A stretch of DNA of 64,000 bases from Ignavibacteriales bacterium. GTDB taxonomy: Bacteria > Bacteroidota > Ignavibacteria > UBA10030. Positions 1 through 8,153 of this stretch are shown here, one piece after another. The stretch is taken from contig JAPLFQ010000020.1 of the NCBI GenBank assembly GCA_026390595.1, positions 186,001-250,000 on the forward strand, given 5' to 3'. The translations under genes were made by a program, and so were the position numbers. The stretch's first letter is position 1. Every line of letters starts with the position of its first letter. Under the pieces are notes generated by a model that made no database searches, was not told the DNA's origin, and saw nothing but the letters and a program-made list of their open reading frames with translations.

Positions 1-389
1 AGGATCAGGATCTCATTGAACGGCAGCTTCTGTTTCATCAGGTCGGCACTCATGCGAACGAAAGTGATGATTTCGACTGCCGGCGCCGCGCGGGCCTTTC
101 CTCCGAACAGCTTTTTCCGAACGTAGATGACACGGTAGCCCATCTTCTCAAGGGCTTGCTTGACTTCGTCCTTGGAATACGCTTTCTGTTCACCGTCGAG
201 CGGTTTTTCCGTCCCCTTCTGGACTTTGTACATCCACACGACACGTTCAAGAACCCCCGTCAGCTTGAACTTCTTCTCGGTCGACATCTGAGAAGCTTTT
301 TGCTTGGCATCCTTGAGACTGTCCGCGTTGATCAAACCGGAAACCGGCTTGCCAGCGACGGTCAGACCCTCAATTTTGTACTCAGCCAT
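1..389 (-). CDS. pilC: Type IV pilus / type II secretion inner-membrane protein PilC (5' part, runs off the window)
   Basis: This is the platform protein of a type IV pilus or type II secretion-like machine; it sits in the inner membrane and links the cytoplasmic ATPase to pilin assembly. From the ATG at 389 the frame stays open to base 1, giving about 129 N-terminal residues. The opening AEYKIEGLTVAGKPVSGLI has the form usual for T2SSF proteins (Y.a...G..v.G.i.A). A KMGYRVIYV segment lies near residue 95 and the first T2SSF domain begins at about 112 with FVRMSADLMKQKLP, matching the family pattern 'tRqla.ll.aGlp'. AAGGGG lies 4 nt before the ATG. A pilin-like gene lies just upstream but is separated by a terminator. 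The membrane segments and C-terminus are outside the window. Confidence 0.8.
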   Translation of the reverse strand, partial: MAEYKIEGLTVAGKPVSGLINADSLKDAKQKASQMSTEKKFKLTGVLERVVWMYKVQKGTEKPLDGEQKAYSKDEVKQALEKMGYRVIYVRKKLFGGKARAAPAVEIITFVRMSADLMKQKLPFNEILI

Positions 390-530
390 GGAATCCCCTT
401 GGAAGATTTTCGCGTTGCAGCGAGGAACGGAAGAATTCTGTACAGATTATACGATATTTACGAGACTCTGTCAAGCAATGGGAAATCGTCCGGCGCATGC
501 ACCGATGGAGGGCGACCGAGGACGGGGCAC

Positions 531-563
531 AAAAAAAAGGCATCCCGCCTGAGCGGGATGCCT
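531..563 (-). terminator. Rho-independent terminator after the pilin-like gene
   Basis: Read on the minus strand, AGGCATCCCGC pairs perfectly with GCGGGATGCCT around a 4-nt loop, followed by a run of T. It lies 34 bases downstream of the pilin-like stop codon and upstream of pilC, so the two genes probably have separate transcripts. Confidence 0.9.
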
Positions 564-596
564 TTCTGCTAACAATACATCTGAAACGGAGCTGGC

Positions 597-980
597 TTAC
601 TGGAAGTCACCAGCATAAACCCAGGTGCCGAGCTTTCCATCGCTGTCAACTGTGACCTTGATGGTGTTCGAGGCATTCTGAGCTGACACCGCCGTGAACA
701 CGATCGTGTTCGTGGTCGGCGCTGCCGTATAGATTCCGTTCTCATTCGTCTTCATCTTGGTCGGAATGGCAAACGTGGTATAGTCACCCTGTCCACCGCC
801 CATTGAACTCGGACGAATCCTGAACTGGTACGCCTGTGCTGACAGGTTGTTCAGGTCATTGATCATGGCATCACGGTTTGACTGAACGCTTTGAGCGCTG
901 AAGAGGCTCAAGCCGACTGCAATGGCGATACCGACGATGATAACGCCGAGGATGATGAGCAGAAGTTGCTGTTGTCCCAT
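597..980 (-). CDS. Pilin-like single-pass membrane protein with an ultra-short leader
   Basis: The protein is 127 residues: MGQQQ, then one hydrophobic helix (LLLIILGVIIVGIAIAVGL, 6-24), then a soluble beta-rich C-terminal part. This is the architecture of a type IV pilin or pseudopilin. If prepilin peptidase cuts after Gly2 the leader would be only two residues; the usual Glu at +5 is absent, because the mature protein would start QQQLL. The pilC-like gene 200 bases downstream supports a pilus or pseudopilus role. AAGGAGG precedes the ATG at a good distance and a strong terminator follows, so it is probably a well-expressed monocistronic gene. A small membrane-anchored protein unrelated to pili is the alternative. 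I do not recognise the exact family. Confidence 0.6.
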   Translation of the reverse strand: MGQQQLLLIILGVIIVGIAIAVGLSLFSAQSVQSNRDAMINDLNNLSAQAYQFRIRPSSMGGGQGDYTTFAIPTKMKTNENGIYTAAPTTNTIVFTAVSAQNASNTIKVTVDSDGKLGTWVYAGDFQ

Positions 981-1214
981 AGTGTAACCTCCTTGATTGA
1001 GTTATTGGATTCTGTAGCCTACAATGTCGCCGTTGGTTGAGTTGTGCTTCGATTCACTCAACATACGTGCCCGGCGCACAGGAATCCCCTTTGTGCGAAA
1101 TCAGACGGAAATAGCGGGTTCTCAATGTCAATACACGTCTGGGATAGGTATTTATTACCTGGAGAGGAACTTATTTCCGATCCATAATTACCGCGCAGGA
1201 AGCTCGCGGTATGC

Positions 1215-2801
1215 TCAGTTTGAGGCAGATCTGGGCATTTTCAGCAAAATCAGGTAGAAAATGAAGAATAGGATCAGCAACACAACCGAGCCAAGTGCCA
1301 TCAATTCGCCCATCGGGAGCTGAGTCCAACGAAGCAGAAAGGGGGATATTTTCATCGAAGACGGACTGAGCAACGGAGAATACTTCCAATCCAGATAAAT
1401 AATATCGTTCTCAAACACACTGAACCCGGCGAGCTGCTCGTTGAACTTCCAAATCTGCAGGAATGAAAAGGCCTCGGCCAGACAGAAGTAAAACTGCTCA
1501 ATCGAAAAGAGCAAGCCAAAAACCGTCATGAATCCAAAAGCGCGTGCAAACCGCGTCGACTCGTGACTCTTCAACCAGAAGGCAATCGGGATCAGAAGAA
1601 ATGGAATCGCCATGACGAGGTAGCGCGGGCCGGTGCAGAATCCTCCATGCCAGTCGCTGCGTGATGCAATGAACAGCACTCTGAACGCAACCGCTAATGT
1701 CACCGTCCAGAAGAGTTGTCTATTCTCACGCAGAAAGCTCTTTGAGAGGAACGCTCCGAGTACCAGGGCGGGCATGAAGAACAGGACGCCCTTCCCCGCT
1801 CCGAAAATCAGTCCGTAGAGCCCCCTGAATGGATACACGAACGTACCATAGCCGAAGATCTCGCCGGAAATCGCGCTCGCGGTTCGGCCCGTCTCAAAGA
1901 AGCTGCCGAATCGGAAATAGTTATACCAACCCAGGAGAAAGAGGAGAATAAAAACACCAACCGCGAAGACAGCTCCCCTCTCCAACCGGCCGAGAAGCGA
2001 CGGACGGTTTTCGATGTCTCTCCAGAAAAAATACAACGCGAAGAACGGAGCATAGAGCGCCGCTGTGATGTGCGCGGTGATGGCAAGACCCATCCATATC
2101 CCGCTGAGGAAAACCGGTCGGTTGGTCCGGTTCCCCTCTCCTGACGCTTCCGGTTCTCCGGCTTTCAGGAGATAGAAGAATGAGAGGAGCACCAGCAAGG
2201 TGGCAAGCGGCTCGCTGAAGAACGTCCCCGCATACGGCCAGGCGTGCGTCCCGAATGCATAGATGATCGAAACGAGGAAGCTTGCGGGAATCGATTTGGT
2301 CAACAACAACAGGATTTGCCAGAACACGAACACGCAGAACGAGGTCATGAAAACGTTGAAGAAGGAAGTGAACGTCCTGAGGGCATGCGGTCTGGGGGTT
2401 TGCGTGTGCCTCCCTTCGAGGTAATCGAAAAACCCACCTTCGGTGAAATGGCTCAGTGGAAGAATCGGGGAGAGTGGTTTGTACCACCCCGTTTCATTGA
2501 CGAGATCGCCAACTTTGATGATCGGGGCAAGGAGAATAGATTCGAGCGGACCAAAAATAGCGTACAGGCGATTCGATTTACCGGTGGCAACTCCAAACGA
2601 ATGCCAATCTTCCAGATCATGCTCTACGTAAAACACCCCTCTGAGCGCAAGCGACTCTCCGACACGAAATACCACTTCGCTGTCTGACGATCGGACACCG
2701 CCGTATGGAATCAATCCGAAAAAGAAAGCGCACAGGCAAAAGAGAATGACTCCATAGCGCTTGATTTGACGCTGGTATGAAGTGGTCGGTTGGGTCGCCA
2801 T
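1215..2801 (-). CDS. GT-C fold membrane glycosyltransferase (GT39/ArnT-like)
   Basis: A 528-residue polytopic inner-membrane protein with about ten or more hydrophobic segments. The first helix is followed by a long outside loop holding an acidic motif (SDSE, about residues 38-41), where GT-C enzymes place their catalytic Asp/Glu. The loop continues with FGPLESILLAP, as in dolichyl/undecaprenyl-phosphate-sugar dependent transferases. It should move a sugar from a lipid carrier to an envelope acceptor outside the membrane; donor and acceptor cannot be told from sequence. The ATG at 2801 is preferred to an in-frame GTG at 2849 because it starts just before the first helix; neither has a clear ribosome binding site. 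It stands first of three GT-C genes on the minus strand, 107 bases past the end of the next one. Confidence 0.75.
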   Translation of the reverse strand: MATQPTTSYQRQIKRYGVILFCLCAFFFGLIPYGGVRSSDSEVVFRVGESLALRGVFYVEHDLEDWHSFGVATGKSNRLYAIFGPLESILLAPIIKVGDLVNETGWYKPLSPILPLSHFTEGGFFDYLEGRHTQTPRPHALRTFTSFFNVFMTSFCVFVFWQILLLLTKSIPASFLVSIIYAFGTHAWPYAGTFFSEPLATLLVLLSFFYLLKAGEPEASGEGNRTNRPVFLSGIWMGLAITAHITAALYAPFFALYFFWRDIENRPSLLGRLERGAVFAVGVFILLFLLGWYNYFRFGSFFETGRTASAISGEIFGYGTFVYPFRGLYGLIFGAGKGVLFFMPALVLGAFLSKSFLRENRQLFWTVTLAVAFRVLFIASRSDWHGGFCTGPRYLVMAIPFLLIPIAFWLKSHESTRFARAFGFMTVFGLLFSIEQFYFCLAEAFSFLQIWKFNEQLAGFSVFENDIIYLDWKYSPLLSPSSMKISPFLLRWTQLPMGELMALGSVVLLILFFIFYLILLKMPRSASN

Positions 2802-2908
2802 GGATGACAGATATGAGATGTTATGATTGACGCAGTGCAAAGATACCACAGGAGGCGCGTTTTGTCAAGCGGCACGACGATAGAATCACCTGGCGGGCAG
2901 GCATGAAA

Positions 2909-4510
2909 CTATCGGACAGGTTTTTCGACCCGGTACAGGGAATCGGCAGCCAGCACGAACCGGTAGCCTGTCGCTGCCAGAAGTCTCATCGGCCCTTCGA
3001 CGAATGAGCGGCGGTAGTCATCGAGCATGTCCCGGCTTGCCGGATATCTGGTCCGCTGGCGATCAATCGGCGATGGCTGATACGCTGTACAATAATAGAC
3101 GGTGAGCCCGGGAGGTGTATTCCGTCGTTCCAGCGGCAGGTAGAACGGACGGCCGTTGCTTGTGTATTCGCGCAGATCGTGCAACGGGAGGTTGTCATCA
3201 TGAGAGAAGAGAACATAGATGCTGTCTCGCTCCCTCCCCTCGGCGAACACATAGTACCAGTAGTACTCCGCAAAGTCGTAATCAGGACAGACTATGAGTG
3301 AGTTTCTACCGACAACACGGATGGATTCCTCGACAAGGTGCTTCGCACGCACATTATGGCTCTGATCGACCGTCGTGTAGTTCATCATGAAAAACGTGAG
3401 CGGCAACGCAGCAAGGACGGTGCCAACAAGCCAGGAGTACCGTCGGGGACATTTCACAAACATCCACTCGAGGGCGAGACCAAGCATCAGCGCAACCACC
3501 AGATAGACGGGCAGGAGATATACGAAAATGTCCGCAATGGCGTACAAAAGCGTGAAGAGCAAAGTCGTCGAAACACAAAGCAGGAGGAACATTTTCAGCC
3601 GGCCACTGCGCAACGCCAGGAAGCCAATCAAAGAGACAGGAAGAAGGAGAAGGTACTCGAGCCAGAGAAGGCGGAGTATGATTGGGCTCCCAATGAAGAA
3701 GAACCCCTTCAGACCACCTGCGAAAAAGTACGACTGAAATTGCCCCCCGGAGACATAAAACCGGAGGGTTTTCAGATCGGGCACCGCAATTTCGAGGTAC
3801 GAAGTATCGGCCGCATAGTATCTCCAGAACAGATAACCATATTGAGCTGCGCCGAGAAGAATGATACACGCCACATGGAGTATGATACGAGGATTTCCGA
3901 AGAACTCCCTGCGTGTAACCCAGACGAGATACACGATTCCGGGCAGGAGCATAAGAACAATGAGGTGAACACCGAACGAAAACGCATACACGCCACACGC
4001 TGTCAGGAAATCGCTGTACTTTCCCGTGAGATGCCAGCGGATGAAGAAATGGATCGTCAAGGCAACGAAGAGGGTATTCAGAGCATACACTTCGGCAATG
4101 ATCGATTGCGACCAGAGGGTGTATGTGAATCCGAAGATCAGAACAACTGCGCCAGAAATGGAACGGCGGACCCCGAGCATCATCAGTGTGCGAGCGACTA
4201 CAAAAAGCGTGAGAGCGGAGAAGAGAGCTGACAGCAGGTTCGCCTTGTAGGCTGTCGCGCCGAACGGGAACAACGAGACGAAGAGGTAATTCAGAATGAC
4301 GTAGGTTGGTGATCCCGGTTCGTGGGGAGTCCCCAACACCTTGCCGACGAACTGGAACTTGCTCGTATCCCCCGAATATCCTACTCCCGGCAGGAGCGTT
4401 TTGAGGTAGACCAGAAGAACGACGACAACCGCAACCGTCGGCAGAGAAATACCTGCCAGCCTTCGCAAATTGTTCATCGAGCCAGTGCCCATAGGCTGGT
4501 CGCTAACCAT
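2909..4510 (-). CDS. DUF2723 family membrane protein (protein O-mannosyltransferase-like GT-C)
   Basis: A 533-residue polytopic protein. After the first helix it carries PGVGYSGDTSKFQFV and then GTPHEPGSPTYVILNYLF, the DUF2723 hallmark (P.v.ysGDt.eF followed by a HePGsP.Y motif). The Asp in GD is the likely catalytic acid. DUF2723 proteins are common in Bacteroidota and Ignavibacteriota and are related to protein O-mannosyltransferases; they are thought to glycosylate exported proteins or lipids. The ATG lies 6 bases after the stop of the next GT-C gene upstream, so the two are probably translated from one mRNA. The C-terminal 130 residues form a soluble domain outside the membrane, as is usual for the family. 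Confidence 0.8.
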   Translation of the reverse strand: MVSDQPMGTGSMNNLRRLAGISLPTVAVVVVLLVYLKTLLPGVGYSGDTSKFQFVGKVLGTPHEPGSPTYVILNYLFVSLFPFGATAYKANLLSALFSALTLFVVARTLMMLGVRRSISGAVVLIFGFTYTLWSQSIIAEVYALNTLFVALTIHFFIRWHLTGKYSDFLTACGVYAFSFGVHLIVLMLLPGIVYLVWVTRREFFGNPRIILHVACIILLGAAQYGYLFWRYYAADTSYLEIAVPDLKTLRFYVSGGQFQSYFFAGGLKGFFFIGSPIILRLLWLEYLLLLPVSLIGFLALRSGRLKMFLLLCVSTTLLFTLLYAIADIFVYLLPVYLVVALMLGLALEWMFVKCPRRYSWLVGTVLAALPLTFFMMNYTTVDQSHNVRAKHLVEESIRVVGRNSLIVCPDYDFAEYYWYYVFAEGRERDSIYVLFSHDDNLPLHDLREYTSNGRPFYLPLERRNTPPGLTVYYCTAYQPSPIDRQRTRYPASRDMLDDYRRSFVEGPMRLLAATGYRFVLAADSLYRVEKPVR

Positions 4511-4516
4511 GAGAAG

Positions 4517-6196
4517 TCAGGGTTGTTGTTCAAGGTTCGCACTTCTTGAATCGCTCCTGTGAACGACCTCAAAAAGGCGGATGGGAGCTTCGCACACCGT
4601 CACAAGCGAGTCGACACCGGCAATGTTTTTCATGATCGATCGCGGAAAAAAATCTCCCAGTATGAAGATCCTTCGTCCCGTGCTCTGAAGTTCCCGGGTC
4701 AAGCGAGGGGCGTCGGCCCCTTCATCAGCACCCGCATCCAGGATCACCACATCGCGCGTGAGATGCAGCGGACCTGCAGCGTCTCTCGAGCCCCAGTAGG
4801 CGAACAGCGCAGAGCGGTTCGGGACGGACGCCTCGAGAGCAACCAGCCGGTCCGCATTCTGGTACCGGCGGTTGCGCGACGCCGGAAGATCATCGAAGGT
4901 GTGCACAAGCAGCGACCAGCCGACACAAACACCGAGCATGATCGGCATGACATTCCGTGTCCGCGGATGCACCCGAAAGAACCAGGCCAGAACAAGGAAC
5001 AACGAGCAGGCCAAGGGGACCTTCAAGAGCGCGATTTCGTACCATGTGCGGGAAGGAAGCATCAGCGTCACAGCAAACGTAATGCCCGCGACGAGAACTC
5101 CGGCCGCGAGATGCACGATACTCAGGGCGAGACCATCCACAGCAAGAGCAACGGCAAGTGCGGCAATCGGAATCAACTCGAGAAAGTACCGCTGATTATA
5201 CGCGAGCCCGTCCGTGCGCCCGGCCCCCGAGAGAGAGAACACAAGAACGAGCGGGAACACCAGCAGGGAAATTCCCTGCAGCTTTTTCCGCACCTCTTCT
5301 TTGAAGGTATCTTTTGAGAACCAGACGAACAGGAGAACCACCAAGGCCAGACCCACCCAGGGACTTGACTGGATGAAGGACTTTTTCAGTGTCCCCAAGA
5401 CCAGGTAAGCCCCAGATTCAGGGTTCTGTTTGTAGATCTCAGATTGGAAAGGATAAGTAATTTCAGGATGGGCTGAGAAGTCTACGAACCGCGCCCAGAA
5501 CATCCTGACCGGTCGAAAGAATGACCCGGCATCGGCAGCATGTGTCATCTGACGTGAGAATGCGACAAATTTTGGAAATGGGTGCCAGAGGTGATCACGA
5601 GCGAGGTTGATGACAGCAATCGCGGTCAGCGGCAACACCGCCCCGACCCCGTACCAGATGGTGGAGAGGATCCTCCTTCCAGCAAATAAAAAGATGGTGA
5701 GACCAAGAAATGCGGCGAGAACAATATTCTGTTCGCGCACGCCTGTTGCGATGCCCATTAAAAGTCCACACAATGCCGCCAGGATTGGTTTCCCTCCATC
5801 CCACACGTCTCCAGCTATGTAGACAGCGAGGGTGACGAGAAGGACTGAGAACATGTGCGGCCACACCGCCAGACCCCGCCAGCCCATGAACAGGAATGGA
5901 AGCGCGAACGGTGCGTAGAGTGGTGGAGCCAGCGAAGCGACAGGAGTTCTGTCGGCAATTCTGCCAAACGACTCCGGATCAAACGAGAATAATTCCTTGC
6001 TGGGCGAGAGTCCTTCCGTTCCCGGCACAGTGACTTTCCCATCTCGAAGGCCAACAACCGTGACCATATAATTGATTTCGTCGATGATGAAAGGGCCGCG
6101 GATTGTCGTGGCGATGAGCACAATCCCAAGGCAAAGCAAAAGGACGAGAAGCAACTTACGCTCTTTTTGCTCCTGAAGATTCGTCGGTTCGACCAT
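4517..6196 (-). CDS. GT-C fold membrane glycosyltransferase
   Basis: A 559-residue polytopic protein: a first helix at about 15-33, then the acidic loop RGPFIIDEINYM expected of GT-C enzymes using lipid-phosphate sugars, then about ten further hydrophobic segments and a soluble C-terminal tail from about 440. Likely function is transfer of a sugar from a polyprenyl-phosphate donor to an envelope acceptor. The ATG at 6196 is chosen over an upstream in-frame TTG at 6265 because it leaves a short cytosolic tail before the first helix. It is the first gene of a tight pair with the DUF2723 gene (6-base gap). Its upstream side is a pyrimidine-rich repeat tract and tRNA-Ile. Confidence 0.72.
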   Translation of the reverse strand: MVEPTNLQEQKERKLLLVLLLCLGIVLIATTIRGPFIIDEINYMVTVVGLRDGKVTVPGTEGLSPSKELFSFDPESFGRIADRTPVASLAPPLYAPFALPFLFMGWRGLAVWPHMFSVLLVTLAVYIAGDVWDGGKPILAALCGLLMGIATGVREQNIVLAAFLGLTIFLFAGRRILSTIWYGVGAVLPLTAIAVINLARDHLWHPFPKFVAFSRQMTHAADAGSFFRPVRMFWARFVDFSAHPEITYPFQSEIYKQNPESGAYLVLGTLKKSFIQSSPWVGLALVVLLFVWFSKDTFKEEVRKKLQGISLLVFPLVLVFSLSGAGRTDGLAYNQRYFLELIPIAALAVALAVDGLALSIVHLAAGVLVAGITFAVTLMLPSRTWYEIALLKVPLACSLFLVLAWFFRVHPRTRNVMPIMLGVCVGWSLLVHTFDDLPASRNRRYQNADRLVALEASVPNRSALFAYWGSRDAAGPLHLTRDVVILDAGADEGADAPRLTRELQSTGRRIFILGDFFPRSIMKNIAGVDSLVTVCEAPIRLFEVVHRSDSRSANLEQQP

Positions 6197-6307
6197 CGTG
6201 GGGATGCATTCGTTAAGGACTTGCCGAAGGAGGGTGCGAAGACTGTGCGCCCGGTGAATTAGCAATCGCGGAGGAATTCCGGGACAGGCATCCGTGGCAC
6301 AGGCATG

Positions 6308-6377
6308 ACTTCTAACTTCTTACTTTCTACTTCTTTCTCCTTACTTCTTACTTTCTACTTCCTACTTCTTACTTCTC
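6308..6377. repeat. Degenerate pyrimidine tract built from ACTTCTT / TACTTTCT words
   Basis: About 70 bases of almost only C and T on the plus strand, with TACTTTCTACTTC occurring twice and TACTTCTTAC three times with small changes. It lies between the GT-C gene and the 3' end of tRNA-Ile. Such tracts are frequent between genes of Ignavibacteriota and Bacteroidota; no function is visible. Confidence 0.7.
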
Positions 6378-6380
6378 TCG

Positions 6381-6454
6381 TGGGCCCTGCTGGGCTCGAA
6401 CCAGCGACCCGCAGATTATGAGTCTGCTGCTCTAACCAACTGAGCTAAGGGCCC
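6381..6454 (-). tRNA. tRNA-Ile2 (CAU anticodon, lysidine type); elongator Met is the alternative
   Basis: A complete 74-nt cloverleaf on the minus strand. Acceptor stem GGGCCCT pairs with AGGGCCC; the D-arm is AGCTC..GAGC; the anticodon stem CAGACTCATAATCTG has the anticodon CAT at 6418-6420; the T-arm is GCTGGTTCGAGCCCAGC; the discriminator is A. CCA is not encoded. Overall the sequence is much closer to bacterial tRNA-Ile2 (GGCCCCTTAGCTCAG in E. coli) than to elongator Met, so the anticodon C is probably changed to lysidine by TilS, which is encoded in this window at 28231. A second CAU tRNA at 23974 has the look of elongator Met. Confidence 0.88.
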
Positions 6455-6995
6455 AAACATGTTTAAGCTGAGTAATTGTCGATTGCCGATTTTCGATTTA
6501 TGATTGATACCAAGTCAACTTCGGTGTTCGACATTGGGCGTTCGGCGTTGGACATTGACAGAGCCGACCCAAGAACCACAGATTTTGCGCCTGATGATAT
6601 TTGTTGAAAAACTGGTGACTTGGTGAACAATCGTTCTACAGCTTTTCTGACTGCCTGTGGTGACTGAAAGATACGGTGATTAGCATGAAAAAACAACTCT
6701 GCTTCCCGGCGGCAGAGACAGCCAATTGCGGGCATTCTTCACGACAAGCCTCTGCAGGTAATTCTCGGAGTTGAACCGGAAAAAACAATTTTGTATAGTG
6801 CGTACCATTGTTCCTTTCGAAGCACCGAAGAAATCAAGATTTGATATCTGATTCAAATCAGGACATCTGATTCACTTTGCCATCGCATCAAGAAGCGCCT
6901 CATATCCCAACTCGCGAATCTCGAGATTTGGCAATGCACTTAACGAGGCCCCGACGTCCCAATCAATGGTTTGATTTCAGCGAGGATTAATTGCT
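6455..6995. other. Gene-free stretch with short degenerate repeats
   Basis: It holds the 5' flank of tRNA-Ile, the repeat described separately at 6474-6560, and AT-richer DNA with overlapping GATTTGA/TCAAATC and CAGATGTC/GACATCTG words near 6835-6875. A 90-codon open frame on the minus strand here has repeat-derived protein sequence (SNAERPMSNTE) and is not believed. Just before the lipoprotein at 6996 there is a GAGGA at a usable distance; no convincing -35/-10 pair was seen. Confidence 0.6.
6474..6560. repeat. Degenerate text-like intergenic repeat
   Basis: Words such as ATTGTCGATTGCCGATT and TTCGACATTGGGCGTTCG recur in slightly altered form next to each other. A related word set appears reversed at 23946-23970, immediately 5' of the second CAU tRNA, and loosely at 55714-55771. 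No protein or stable hairpin is evident. Confidence 0.6.
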
Positions 6996-7463
6996 ATGAA
7001 GCCAAAAGTAGCTCAAGGTCGGCCCATCATCATGCTCTTGTTTTTGCTTTGCTTCATGTCTGTTTCTTGCGACATTCTTGATCCAAAAGGAGAGTTTGAT
7101 GATTATACGAAAATTGATTTGCCCGGTCGTGACACACTAAGAACAATCCCAGATAAGTTCTATTTTGAGGTACACTTCACGACCTATGGTGGCGGCGGCG
7201 ATGCTGCGATCGCATTTCGAGATTCCTCTGTTTGGGAATATCGCACTGCTTCAGGAGGTGGTTCAAATATTCTTACGATTAACAGCTTCACGTCGCTCAC
7301 GACTGACAATGTTTCAACAAGATTCTTGATCGGATTCAAGAAGAATGTCGTCTATAATTTTTCGTTTGGCAATGACGGCAGTAACGTGAATGTGGGCCAG
7401 TTTTACTTCCGGAAAACAGATAAGAGATATCAAGAAGCGACATACAAACCACAAAATCGGTAG
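6996..7463 (+). CDS. Small predicted lipoprotein, unknown function
   Basis: 155 residues. A charged start (MKPKVAQGR), a hydrophobic stretch and a lipobox MSVSC with Cys25 predict lipidation and export. The mature part is about 130 residues, rich in Gly, Phe and Tyr, with alternating hydrophobic residues that suggest a small beta domain; it has no cysteines. I do not recognise the family. The gene has its own Shine-Dalgarno (GAGGA, 9 nt upstream), lies alone between gene-poor stretches and has slightly lower GC than the surroundings. Confidence 0.7.
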   Translation: MKPKVAQGRPIIMLLFLLCFMSVSCDILDPKGEFDDYTKIDLPGRDTLRTIPDKFYFEVHFTTYGGGGDAAIAFRDSSVWEYRTASGGGSNILTINSFTSLTTDNVSTRFLIGFKKNVVYNFSFGNDGSNVNVGQFYFRKTDKRYQEATYKPQNR

Positions 7464-7645
7464 AAACTGCTACACCGACGGGGCTGAACGGAGTTTGACA
7501 AACCGTCTCTGATTCTCGGTCCTCTGCCGTAGAGTTGATGTCAGACTCACGCCTCAGCACCGACTCGCCTATTCAGCAGAAGTCTTTTTCCCTGGTTTTT
7601 CTTAGACACCGAAGCGATTTTCTGCTTGTCTCAAGTGTTCAGATC

Positions 7646-7674
7646 TTGACACCTCATTCGAGGCCTGTTACCCT
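7646..7674 (+). promoter_or_regulatory. Candidate sigma-70 promoter for the 22-codon frame
   Basis: A perfect TTGACA is followed after exactly 17 bases by TACCCT (three of six matches to TATAAT, including the initial TA and final T). It lies about 45 bases before the Shine-Dalgarno at 7712. Confidence 0.35.
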
Positions 7675-7725
7675 CCAACCGTTGTTTCCATTCATTTAAT
7701 CACATCACAACGGAAGGATATCTCA

Positions 7726-7794
7726 ATGAAAAACTCAAAGAGCGCCCCGGCCTCCGTCGCAACACCTCCTGGCATGAAGCTGAACAAGGTTTAG
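7726..7794 (+). CDS. Possible 22-residue peptide or truncated gene start
   Basis: Reading ATG to TAG gives MKNSKSAPASVATPPGMKLN plus KV. The case for translation is a GGAAGGA exactly 7 nt before the ATG and a promoter-like TTGACA-17-TACCCT upstream. If the TAG is read through, the frame goes on for only 17 more codons (LLRQDFLVRQAIWQRP), so this could be the remains of a longer gene rather than a working peptide. A nested hairpin follows at 7864. The sequence has no hydrophobic segment and no recognisable precursor motif, and I cannot assign it. Confidence 0.3.
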   Translation: MKNSKSAPASVATPPGMKLNKV

Positions 7795-8153
7795 CTGCTC
7801 CGTCAGGACTTTCTTGTCCGCCAAGCTATTTGGCAGAGGCCCTGACGTAACCGTGTCCCCGTGGGTGTCAGCAGCAAACTCTCCGAAGGAGTCCTTCGGA
7901 CCTGACACCGGCCAGAACTCCAGGTCAATAAGTCTGATCGCCGCGATATCAACACTGCGGGTGACCGCCACCTCACACGAAAAATGCCTGGCTTAGGTGG
8001 CGGGCACTTGCCTGTGTGCCTTCAGCAGACTACCGAGAGCGAACCGACGTGCATTTTTATGTTGACTGGACCCTGACACTCTCGTATTTTGGAGACCGCC
8101 TGATGGTGAACCATACTGAACTGATTCAGAGATTAAGGTATTTAAGGAGGAGT
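7795..8153. other. Gene-free stretch with one nested inverted repeat
   Basis: Apart from the nested inverted repeat at 7864-7909, nothing supportable was found. The open frames here do not look like protein, and the frame that overlaps the next gene's start lacks a ribosome binding site, whereas the ATG at 8154 has AAGGAGG. Confidence 0.5.
7864..7909. repeat. Nested inverted repeat (possible RNA hairpin)
   Basis: Outer arms GGTGTCAG and CTGACACC enclose inner arms TCCGAAG and CTTCGGA with a GAGTC loop. There is no T-run, so it is not a standard terminator. The word TGACACCGGCC at its right edge recurs at 28146 beside another GTGTC/GACAC inverted repeat. Confidence 0.5.

Noticed and set aside
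3338-4231. Long plus-strand open frame (297 codons)
   Set aside because: Lies opposite the DUF2723 gene; its protein is extremely rich in Glu, Arg and Gln without structure, and no ribosome binding site is present.
6463-6735. Minus-strand open frame of 90 codons upstream of tRNA-Ile
   Set aside because: Most of the sequence comes from the intergenic repeat; no Shine-Dalgarno and unnatural composition.
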